Shown here: positions 7,541 to 14,146 of the stretch, in pieces
How the letters are laid out: every line of letters begins with the position of its first letter
How positions within the stretch are numbered: the first letter of the stretch is position 1
Source of the DNA: a virus
Length of the DNA stretch: 24,226 bases
Direction: 5' to 3' (one strand)
IMG/VR virus record: IMGVR_UViG_3300006919_000431
Location: 1-24,226 of that record
Notes under the pieces: generated by a model
The model's input: only the letters and a program-made list of their open reading frames with translations
What the model was told of the DNA's origin: nothing
Database searches by the model: none
Position numbers and translations under genes: made by a program

Positions 7541-7573
7541 ATTAAATTAAAGGGGGCCATATTTCAGACCCCC
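7541..7573 (-). terminator. Terminator-like hairpin after the capsid gene
   Basis: On the minus strand GGGGGTC pairs with GGCCCCC (7 bp, one T-G wobble) around an 8-base loop, followed by TTTAATTTAATT. It lies 8 bases past the capsid stop and before the PqqA-like gene. The T-tract is interrupted, so partial read-through is likely and would lower expression of everything distal relative to capsid. Confidence 0.65.
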
Positions 7574-7580
7574 GATAATC

Positions 7581-8570
7581 TTAGTCGATACCATAGAATG
7601 CAGATACCAAAGCGTCTGCACGAAGTACCTTGGCTCCATAAACATGGAGGCCACGTACAATGTCACCAAAGCTATCAGGATCTCTGATCACTTCAGTATT
7701 GACAATAGTTTGAGCTGTACAAGTAGAAGACATATGCCCAGCAAGGCACTTGCCAGCAGCATTACTAGCAGCAGCAATATTGTTAGTCTTGTACATATCA
7801 AATCCACGCAGCTTGCCAGAGGATACCAATCCATTGCGGATAGAACCTTGACCAGCATTGTAATCGACAGACAGAAGTTTTGAGTTGCTTTGTACAAGCT
7901 GCTCATAGAACTCTGGATTTGCTAAGAACCAACGACCTTCTTCAGGAACATTTGCTTCGTCAAGAAGACGCGCCATATGTGAAAGAACATCAATTGGATC
8001 ATGCTCATTACTACCAAAACCAATATCAAGATTACCAGTACCATCAAAAGTACCAGATGCTAGATCAGTAGCACTATCAGAACCCAAAATGTGATTCGGA
8101 CTAGCAGCTGACACACCAGCAAACATAGAAGCAATTACGCCTTGGTCAAAAGCATCACGCAAAGAGTAGGCTGCTGAAGATGCAGCTACTTCACGGAAGT
8201 TGACATGAGACATATTGGTTTCAATATCATCTACGATGAATTTAAAAGCATTAGCTGTATCTACAACCAAGTTAACTTCTTGATCAGTTAGTTTAGTTGC
8301 AGTTACATCCGCACCCCTTTCATACTGATACACAGTAATTTCAGGTTCTTTGATGATACGTACTGAATCACCATAAGCTGCAATTTCTCCAGAATAATCA
8401 GTATTAGTGATTGCTTCTGCAACAGAAGACTTACGGAAGAAATTAAGAACCGTCTTACTATAAATAGCAGGAAGGAAGTATGAGTTAGTTTGACCAGCTA
8501 CGGAGTTAGCAAAGTTAGCGTTTGTATCCGTACTCGGTTCAAAATATTGATCTGATTGGTTATAAGCCAT
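7581..8570 (-). CDS. Major capsid protein (HK97 fold)
   Basis: A 329-residue protein that builds the head shell. The N-terminus (residues 1-30, MAYNQSDQYFEPSTDTNANF) is polar. It is followed by a helix with SKTVLNFFRKSSVAEAITN (spine-like region) and the beta segment GDSVRIIKEPEITVYQYERG, typical of the E-loop and P-domain of P22-like and related coat proteins. Residues about 195-225 (HDPIDVLSHMARLLDEANVPEEGRWFL, split by a turn) contain the E-G-R-W-F-L-A-N-P motif seen in many phage coat proteins at a P-domain strand. The C-terminal part has GLHVYGAKVLRADALVSAFY. It follows the scaffold gene with a 26-base gap carrying GAGG, and a terminator-like hairpin follows its stop. Start codon, length and order all fit. 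Confidence 0.87.
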   Translation of the reverse strand: MAYNQSDQYFEPSTDTNANFANSVAGQTNSYFLPAIYSKTVLNFFRKSSVAEAITNTDYSGEIAAYGDSVRIIKEPEITVYQYERGADVTATKLTDQEVNLVVDTANAFKFIVDDIETNMSHVNFREVAASSAAYSLRDAFDQGVIASMFAGVSAASPNHILGSDSATDLASGTFDGTGNLDIGFGSNEHDPIDVLSHMARLLDEANVPEEGRWFLANPEFYEQLVQSNSKLLSVDYNAGQGSIRNGLVSSGKLRGFDMYKTNNIAAASNAAGKCLAGHMSSTCTAQTIVNTEVIRDPDSFGDIVRGLHVYGAKVLRADALVSAFYGID

Positions 8571-8596
8571 TGTATATTACCTCAATAAAAAACAAG

Positions 8597-9433
8597 TTAT
8601 TTTGTCACTCGTCCTTCACTGATTGCTTGGTTAATATCGTCTTGATATTTATCAAACTCAGTAACGGACATTCGAGCGATTTCCCGTTCAGTCCATATCT
8701 TAGGTTGTTTAGTATCGATGGATTTCGTTTTAGTCGAAACCATGTCTGCTGCACTTCCTTTAGATGCAGACTGTGTTTTGGTTGACCTAGCAGTACTACC
8801 ATTTTCGAGTTTAAACAAATCAATAGCTTTACTAGCTAAAGAGGCATTATTAGGATTGTTGTACACCCAGTTTTGTATTTCTTCAGGTTGGAGCTTAGCC
8901 CACTCATGAAACTTTTCATCGCCGCGAATGTTTTCAAAGTCAGGATGCCTTTGACGCAACTCAACTTCAGCTTCTTTCTTAGCTATGTCTGTTTCACGCT
9001 GCTTTAATGCGACTAACTCTTGACGTATATCTGTCAATTGTTGTTCATTTTGCAAATGTGCTACAGTTTCAACTGTATCGTACAGGTCTGGATTTTTTTT
9101 CCTAAAGGCTTCTAAATCTTCAGCACTTTTAGGAGCTTGATACTGAGGAGTATTTGTTTGTACTTCAGCTACTAGCTCTTGTTCTCGCTGTTTAAATTCA
9201 GAAACTTTATTATCATAATGCTTCTTTAAATCATCGTAACGCTTCTTATAATTTACATCCTTAGATTCATTTTCAGGGGCTTCAGCTTTTTTGCTGGAGG
9301 TGGCCTTATTAGTCTGAGGCTCAAAGAAAAGACCATCAGCATTAGCAAAATTAGGAGTTTGCTGTTCATGCCAATCTTTCTTTGCGTTATAAGGGTTTGC
9401 TTCTTGTTCCTCGATTTTATCTGCAACAGTCAT
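8597..9433 (-). CDS. Capsid scaffolding protein
   Basis: A 278-residue, highly charged, almost entirely helical protein that should guide capsid assembly and leave before packaging. The start chosen is the ATG at 9433, with GGAGAAG about 4 bases upstream; a longer TTG start 33 bases upstream has no such site. Residues about 55-165 form a coiled coil (KKRYDDLKKHYDNKVSEF, ELVALKQRETDIAKKEAEVEL). Then comes ELRQRHPDFENIRGDEKFHEW and QNWVYNNPNNASLASKAIDLFK, a pattern found in scaffolds of marine podoviruses. The last 30 residues are basic-amphipathic (IWTEREIARMSVTEFDKYQD), the usual coat-binding end. It directly precedes the capsid gene, as expected. No protease is present nearby, so scaffold exit without cleavage is likely. 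Confidence 0.83.
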   Translation of the reverse strand: MTVADKIEEQEANPYNAKKDWHEQQTPNFANADGLFFEPQTNKATSSKKAEAPENESKDVNYKKRYDDLKKHYDNKVSEFKQREQELVAEVQTNTPQYQAPKSAEDLEAFRKKNPDLYDTVETVAHLQNEQQLTDIRQELVALKQRETDIAKKEAEVELRQRHPDFENIRGDEKFHEWAKLQPEEIQNWVYNNPNNASLASKAIDLFKLENGSTARSTKTQSASKGSAADMVSTKTKSIDTKQPKIWTEREIARMSVTEFDKYQDDINQAISEGRVTK

Positions 9434-9448
9434 GTTACTTCTCCAAAC

Positions 9449-9523
9449 GGGGCTTGTTGTTTGCAAGGTAGCCTATCTTGTTGTTTCGTCAAACTGATAG
9501 GGGCTTGTTACTTCAAGGTAGCC
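9449..9523 (-). repeat. Pair of ~24-bp direct repeats between virion protein and scaffold
   Basis: Two copies of GGCTACCTTG(N4-5)AACAAGCCCC on the minus strand, at 9449-9473 and 9500-9523, are spaced 51 bp apart. They fill almost the whole 93-base gap upstream of the scaffold start. The octamer GAAGTAAC occurs in the upstream copy and again just before the scaffold ATG. Confidence 0.7.
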
Positions 9524-9526
9524 GTA

Positions 9527-10897
9527 TTAACGTATACTCGGCATTTTGCTTGACCCAGCCATCTGGCGCTGAATAATATCTTCATTGCTCATAGATGTCT
9601 TTGCCAAGCTGTCAGGCCGACTCATTAAGCCACCATCATAAGCACGTTCAGCCTCATCCATTACTCGTTGGAGGTTGTCAGCGCCTATTTGATCAGTAGC
9701 CTTCTTGGTCATAACAAACTCTCCGTCAGATAATCTAGCGGGTATTGAGTCTGATACACCAGTTCCGGGGCCATCAACTTCTCCAGCCCCAGAAAACTCA
9801 GCAGCAGTAACCATAACTTTATCCAGAATTGAATTAAGTTGAGGATCTGATGCTAAAGCATTCTGTAAATATTGTTGTTCGGATTCATCAAGTGTTTCAT
9901 TGATGATATAGTTTATGTATTGATCTTCCATTTCGTTATCAGGAAGTTGGGAAGCTCTTGCTTCTGCCATTTCTTCTGGTGGTATATTTGGGTAGGTATC
10001 TACAGGAACTGTGCCACCTTCTTGAAAAACTCCACGACCTTTAAGTACATCAGCGCGTGTTACTTTTCCATCGCCTGTTAAGTCTGGAAACTTTTCATCT
10101 TTAGGAGCAAGCATTGATCCACCTTCAGCCATTTTGACTAAAGGTTTGATATTGCGTGTAGCTCCCATTAATCCACCTGCTGCTTTATCTTCTCTATTTA
10201 CTGGTAAATCAGCTAGATAAGTACGACCTTCAAATTCAAAAGTATCTGCTCTTGCTTCTCTTGCATTTTTAAATGCTTCCCTAAATGCTTTTGCAGAATC
10301 AGTATCTTTAGCATAGGTAGGAAAATCTTTTGGGTTAGTTCTTTGATCTATATTTTTTATTTCTACTTCTATTTCGCCAGCATTTGCAGCTTCAATTAAT
10401 CTTGATCCTTCTGGAGAATTAATATTGTATCCAATACCTCCTGCTACCACTGCTGCACCTGCTCCGATAGCAGTTTTATCTTTTATCACACTAGCTTGAG
10501 CTGCAGTAGCTTTTCTAGTTGCTTGTTGATCTTTTGTTAAAGGTCTTATTAGTTTTAATAATGTTTTTACTAATTGACCACCAGCATAAGCCTGACGCTC
10601 TACAGGAACTAACATTGAAGATTGTTCATTCATAATACCACCAGTGTTCCTAAATCTACGTGCTGTTTTAGCAGCTTTCTTTGGCTGCTTAGAAAATTGT
10701 TTACCTTTCTTTGTATCTTCTCTTTTTTTCCTAGAGCTGGCGGCGTACTCAGAATCAGACATAGCAGCTATAGCTTTTTTTGGTAAATACCTTTCGCCTG
10801 TAGCTTTAGATCCCTGAGTAGAAGGTTTACCACTTTTGGTAGTCCACTCTTGGTCTGTCCAATTTTTAAGAGACTTTTGAGACTTTTTTAACGCCAT
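9527..10897 (-). CDS. Virion-associated protein with basic N-terminus and EF-hand/dockerin-like loop
   Basis: A 456-residue protein encoded between portal-side micro-genes and scaffold, so probably a minor head or internal virion protein. Residues 1-85 are a very basic module (SLKNWTDQEWTTKSGKPS, GERYLPKKAIAAMSDSEYA, KKGKQFSKQPKK) resembling DUF5872-type phage segments. A hydrophobic Ala/Gly stretch at 143-157 (AIGAGAAVVAGGIGY) could insert in membrane. Residues 272-283, DLTGDGKVTRAD, form a calcium-binding loop of dockerin/EF-hand type with acidic residues at positions 1, 5 and 12. Residues 376-397, GPGTGVSDSIPARLSDGEFV, are a motif I have seen in other phage virion proteins. The C-terminus is helical with MDEAERAYDGGLM. 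The start overlaps a 36-residue gene. Possible ejection protein; function not proven. Confidence 0.7.
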   Translation of the reverse strand: MALKKSQKSLKNWTDQEWTTKSGKPSTQGSKATGERYLPKKAIAAMSDSEYAASSRKKREDTKKGKQFSKQPKKAAKTARRFRNTGGIMNEQSSMLVPVERQAYAGGQLVKTLLKLIRPLTKDQQATRKATAAQASVIKDKTAIGAGAAVVAGGIGYNINSPEGSRLIEAANAGEIEVEIKNIDQRTNPKDFPTYAKDTDSAKAFREAFKNAREARADTFEFEGRTYLADLPVNREDKAAGGLMGATRNIKPLVKMAEGGSMLAPKDEKFPDLTGDGKVTRADVLKGRGVFQEGGTVPVDTYPNIPPEEMAEARASQLPDNEMEDQYINYIINETLDESEQQYLQNALASDPQLNSILDKVMVTAAEFSGAGEVDGPGTGVSDSIPARLSDGEFVMTKKATDQIGADNLQRVMDEAERAYDGGLMSRPDSLAKTSMSNEDIIQRQMAGSSKMPSIR

Positions 10898-10976
10898 CGT
10901 ATTTTTCTGCGTCCTTCATCCATTCATTAAATGATACAAGTTTCCTTTGAAAAGGACTCCAAAACAAACCTTTCAT
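10866..10976 (-). CDS. Possible 36-residue micro-protein
   Basis: A short frame, MKGLFWSPFQRKLVSFNEWM then KDAEKYDGVKKVSKVS. It begins inside the stop of the 59-residue gene (ATGA overlap) and ends 32 bases inside the following 456-residue gene in a different frame. The ATGA junction and the sensible amphipathic sequence argue for translation. The lack of a clear Shine-Dalgarno motif and the small size argue against it. Confidence 0.4.
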   Translation of the reverse strand: MKGLFWSPFQRKLVSFNEWMKDAEKYDGVKKVSKVS

Positions 10977-11152
10977 TTGTAGCCGCCACCTTTGGCTTTA
11001 TATTCTTTAGCAAGCATCTGGGCTTTACGGGCTGACCATTGCCCCGGATTACCACCTTTACCACTAGCTTTAATTTTATTAAAAAGATTCTTACGCATTG
11101 TAGGCTTAGTATAATTACCAGCCTCGTTTACTCTAGATTTCTTTTTAGTCAT
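10973..11152 (-). CDS. 59-residue basic phage protein (KSRVNEAGNYTKP type)
   Basis: A small strongly basic protein: MTKKKSRVNEAGNYTKPTMR, KNLFNKIKASGKGGNPGQWS, ARKAQMLAKEYKAKGGGYK. This pattern, with GNYTKP..R..LF..IK and GKPGQWSARKAQ.LAKEYK, recurs in many phage genomes as a stand-alone protein or as a domain at the ends of larger ones; its role is unknown to me, though the lysines and the GQWS turn suggest nucleic acid contact. The start overlaps the stop of the 80-residue gene by 8 bases and its stop overlaps the next small frame by 4. Placed between portal and virion genes, it is probably a late gene and may be packaged. Confidence 0.72.
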   Translation of the reverse strand: MTKKKSRVNEAGNYTKPTMRKNLFNKIKASGKGGNPGQWSARKAQMLAKEYKAKGGGYK

Positions 11153-11387
11153 TAGATTTCTCTATTTCTACCTGTAGCATTTCTTCAACAATTTTTAACT
11201 TTTCTTCGGCTGAAGCTACTTGCTCTATTAGCTTATCTACTTCAGCTACTATGTCAGGATGCTCTGCTACACCCACTGAATTGCTAGTATAGTTTTCTAT
11301 ATTTACTGTAAGCTTTTTTAACTCTGCTATGTATTGACTAGACAATGCTTCTAGTATAAGTATTGTCATTTCATTCTTCGTAGTCAT
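11145..11387 (-). CDS. 80-residue coiled-coil protein
   Basis: A small acidic protein starting MTTKNEMTILILEALSSQYI. Residues 45-78 (DIVAEVDKLIEQVASAEEKL, KIVEEMLQVEIEK) form a clear coiled coil with heptad hydrophobics. There is no signal peptide. The start lies within the end of the overprinted 72-residue gene (17-base overlap) and 12 bases beyond the portal stop; its stop overlaps the 59-residue gene by 8 bases. Unknown function; dimerisation is likely from the coil. Its place after the portal suggests a late role in assembly. Confidence 0.65.
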   Translation of the reverse strand: MTTKNEMTILILEALSSQYIAELKKLTVNIENYTSNSVGVAEHPDIVAEVDKLIEQVASAEEKLKIVEEMLQVEIEKSND

Positions 11388-11589
11388 TTACATTATCTCT
11401 AAGCTTCATCAACCGCTCCAGAGAACTCACTCTCCCCTGACTGCGGTACACCTCCAATTCCGATGTTGCCACCGCCAGTACCCGTAACTCCGACATCTGT
11501 GCCTTCTGGAGGTACTCCTTCAGAGGCTTCCATGTTTCCGGGTTGTTCACCAGAGGCTTGAGCTGCCTCACCAGTTGTTTGTCCAGCAT
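11371..11589 (-). CDS. 72-residue helical protein overprinted on the portal 3' end
   Basis: This frame shares 191 bases with the portal gene in another phase. It reads MLDKQLVRQLKPLVNNPETW, KPLKEYLQKAQMSELRVLAV, ATSELEVYRSQGRVSSLERL, MKLRDNVNDYEE. The sequence looks like a real helical protein (L-spacing, W-x-P-L-x-E-Y-L, VYR.QG.....L..LRD.VN), and small proteins of this pattern follow portal genes in other phages. The portal frame over the same bases is low-complexity Gly/Glu/Ser/Pro, typical of a free tail. AGGA lies 7 bases before the ATG. It ends 17 bases inside the 80-residue gene, past the portal stop. I judge it a genuine gene that overlaps the portal. Role unknown. Confidence 0.68.
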   Translation of the reverse strand: MLDKQLVRQLKPLVNNPETWKPLKEYLQKAQMSELRVLAVATSELEVYRSQGRVSSLERLMKLRDNVNDYEE

Positions 11590-13573
11590 TTTGTAATCCT
11601 ATAATTTTAGCAATAACAGCTGCTTCTTCTGGATCATTTAATAATTCATCTGGATCAAGTTCCAAAGAATAAGCCAGTTCGCTGATTAGCTTGTTTATCT
11701 TAATAAAAGGAGCTATTGAAGGATTCTGTGCTGTTTGTAAAAACATAGTGAGTCGCTGGCTGCGAACTTCTTTTTGCATCAGACTATTAGTGCCTGTAGC
11801 TTTTACTTCTAAGTCACCCTCTATATTTAGTTTTTTATCTAAGAACTGCATGTTCCATTGATAATAAGACTCACCTAAAGGACGAAGTAGAAAATCATCT
11901 AGATTTTTTATAACTGTTTTAATATTTAATGATGCAGCACCTAGTAGCATTGACATGCCTGATGCTGTACGTGTCATACTCTGTACGCCTGTTTGACCAT
12001 GAGAGTAACTAGGAATACCTGTCTGCTCATCTGCTAGTTGACGGAATCTGTCAAACATCATCATGTTTTCATTGGAAGTATTAGGAAACTTTACACCATT
12101 GATAGCTTGTCCGGGTACACCAGCTTGACGCTTAAAGATCTTGCCCGGATATATTTCCATACTCTGACCACCTACAAGGGCAGACTCATCTACATCAAAT
12201 ACTAATGAGCCTGATAATGCTAGGTTGTCTATAGCCATACGTGCATGACCATTCATAATTTTTTGAGAGTCATCCATATTTTCAGCTACGCCTATGCCAA
12301 AAAAGCTATAGGGGTTTCTTTCATATGGGAAAGCATTGTAGGGTATACGATGAGGAGTAAATGGATTAATTACAGCTCTCAGTATATTACCATTACAAAT
12401 CCAAGCATTAACCTGAACTTCATCTAAATCATCAACTTCTTCTGGAAGTTCTATTCCTGCTTCTTTCGCATATTCAGCATCCATTATTCCCCAGTATTCT
12501 AGAACTTCAAACTGACCAGCTCCATATTCTTCTGAGCGTTTGTCATCTTTTAGTTCATGTTCATAATGGTCTGGTTCATAATTTGGCCCCATGCGTAATG
12601 TATCTCGTATAGCCTCTTTATTGAAATAAGGCATACGCGCAAGGGAACGCACTTGAGATTTATTCATCTTATGGCGGTGGAAGGCATACTCACACTCATC
12701 CATATTTGTTGCATTAGGATCAGGAAAGAAATCCCAAATACTTACAAACTCAATGCGAGGGACTCTCACATCTACAGGATTATACTCTCGCTCTCCTGCT
12801 TCATTTTCAGTCCAACGATTTAAAGTTTTGTTAAAGTTAAATGGGCCTTTAACAATACCCGTACCAAATAAAGCACACTCAAACAGCGCATTTCGTATTT
12901 CACTAGATCCTTTAGATTCTTCTATCTGATCATGGATTAGCTTTTCCATGCGTCTAGCAGCTTCACGGGCTGGTTGAGTTTCAAAAAACTGAGGTATTGC
13001 AGAGGGGCCGTCTACTAATGCGTCCTTTATAACGGCATCTATATCTTCAGTTTTACCTTTATTGTAGGTTGCCCCAGCATTTAAGACTTGACCATCACCC
13101 GCATACCCGACATCATAGGGATTAGTGGCGCTAGGCTCTGGGGCTGGTGAGCTAGTTTCAATGCTAGGAACCGGGACTTGGGTGTCTAAATGTGCGTGTT
13201 CCGCAACACCTTCCGGCATCTTTGTTTCAGATATTCCAATTGGGAGTTTATTGGAACCAAAGACTACATCGACTAGCTGACCAAAAGCAGCAAGAACTTT
13301 TGTCTTAGTTACTTTGACAAATACTCTTGATTTTTCGGATTCTCTAAATTTTGAATGTTTCGGATAAAGACCTCTATAATTATGATAACCAGTTATCCAA
13401 CGCCTTTCATCATGATCTCTAGCTTGCTTGGCTGATGTATAACGATCCTGAATAACGCCTACAAACTGATTAACAAAGGCATCCTCAAGGTTTATATTTT
13501 TACCTTGCTCGCCCTGTACATCTTGAAAGTAGACGTTATTCGCGCTATCTGTTATTGAGTTTTTATCGGACAT
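11399..13573 (-). CDS. Portal protein (P22-like)
   Basis: A 724-residue portal, close to the 725 of P22 gp1. It forms the ring through which DNA is packaged and ejected. N-terminal helices carry RYTSAKQARDHDERRWITGY and HNYRGLYPKHSKFRESEKSR, then VFVKVTKTKVLAAFGQLVDV, typical of the P22_portal family. Residues about 235-300 contain FECALFGTGIVKGPF and RVPRIEFVSIWDFFPDP, the wing strand motif of many portals. The middle has MDDSQKIMNGHARMAIDNLA, and ADEQTGIPSYSHGQTG...TRTASGMSMLLGAASLNIK is the stem/tunnel region. The last ~65 residues are disordered Gly/Glu/Pro and are overprinted by another gene. The start lies 1 base after the stop of the decoration-like gene and has no strong Shine-Dalgarno motif, so coupling is likely. 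Confidence 0.9.
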   Translation of the reverse strand: MSDKNSITDSANNVYFQDVQGEQGKNINLEDAFVNQFVGVIQDRYTSAKQARDHDERRWITGYHNYRGLYPKHSKFRESEKSRVFVKVTKTKVLAAFGQLVDVVFGSNKLPIGISETKMPEGVAEHAHLDTQVPVPSIETSSPAPEPSATNPYDVGYAGDGQVLNAGATYNKGKTEDIDAVIKDALVDGPSAIPQFFETQPAREAARRMEKLIHDQIEESKGSSEIRNALFECALFGTGIVKGPFNFNKTLNRWTENEAGEREYNPVDVRVPRIEFVSIWDFFPDPNATNMDECEYAFHRHKMNKSQVRSLARMPYFNKEAIRDTLRMGPNYEPDHYEHELKDDKRSEEYGAGQFEVLEYWGIMDAEYAKEAGIELPEEVDDLDEVQVNAWICNGNILRAVINPFTPHRIPYNAFPYERNPYSFFGIGVAENMDDSQKIMNGHARMAIDNLALSGSLVFDVDESALVGGQSMEIYPGKIFKRQAGVPGQAINGVKFPNTSNENMMMFDRFRQLADEQTGIPSYSHGQTGVQSMTRTASGMSMLLGAASLNIKTVIKNLDDFLLRPLGESYYQWNMQFLDKKLNIEGDLEVKATGTNSLMQKEVRSQRLTMFLQTAQNPSIAPFIKINKLISELAYSLELDPDELLNDPEEAAVIAKIIGLQNAGQTTGEAAQASGEQPGNMEASEGVPPEGTDVGVTGTGGGNIGIGGVPQSGESEFSGAVDEA

Positions 13574-13574
13574 A

Positions 13575-14132
13575 TTACGGCAGTGTTATAAAGTCAATTA
13601 CAAATGTAACAGTAGTTGCAGCAGTTCCTAGATTACTTGCTAGGGGCTTCAAACGAATATGCAAAGTCCTTTCAGAAGTACTAGCTAGAGATCCTGCAAG
13701 AGTCATAGCCTCTGATGTTGCTGGGCCTCCACTCATATTTGCAAACTTATTAGCTGCTGCTGGAATACCATTCTCTACAATAAACAGAGGAGTATTAGCA
13801 GCAATTGTTACAGCACTACCTCCATCATCTGCAATTGCTTTCTCATCAATAATTTGACCACCACCAGCGGCAGTTCCCAAATCAAAATCTATATCATCGC
13901 CTGATGAGCCGCCAGTAACCAAGTTACCTGCTGCAATCATAATAATATTTTTAATAGATGTACCAGCTGGCTGAGTAAAACTTACATCATAAGTTTCATT
14001 AGCTGTAACTGCGATAGTTCCTGTTGTTGCTGTAGCTTGAGCGCCTACTCGTGTAGCGATAGCGCGGACATCCCCTACACTAGGAACTCCTACATTATCT
14101 TGTACGTCAATAACTCCGGGTAATGCTGACAT
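13575..14132 (-). CDS. Probable capsid decoration / head fibre protein
   Basis: A 185-residue Ala/Gly/Thr-rich, beta-rich protein with few charged residues and no membrane segment. Notable stretches are TGTIAVTANETYDVSFTQPA, IKNIIMIAAGNLV, GDDIDFDLGTAAGGG and the final strand TAATTVTFVIDFITLP. This composition is typical of surface-exposed phage head proteins. It has a strong AGGAG site 8 bases before its ATG, in the 14-base gap after TerL, and ends 1 base before the portal start. A strong site in a late operon fits a protein needed in many copies. It might instead be a small tail-associated protein. I do not recognise a family, so the role is inferred. Confidence 0.55.
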   Translation of the reverse strand: MSALPGVIDVQDNVGVPSVGDVRAIATRVGAQATATTGTIAVTANETYDVSFTQPAGTSIKNIIMIAAGNLVTGGSSGDDIDFDLGTAAGGGQIIDEKAIADDGGSAVTIAANTPLFIVENGIPAAANKFANMSGGPATSEAMTLAGSLASTSERTLHIRLKPLASNLGTAATTVTFVIDFITLP

Positions 14133-14146
14133 TTGTGTTTCTCCTG

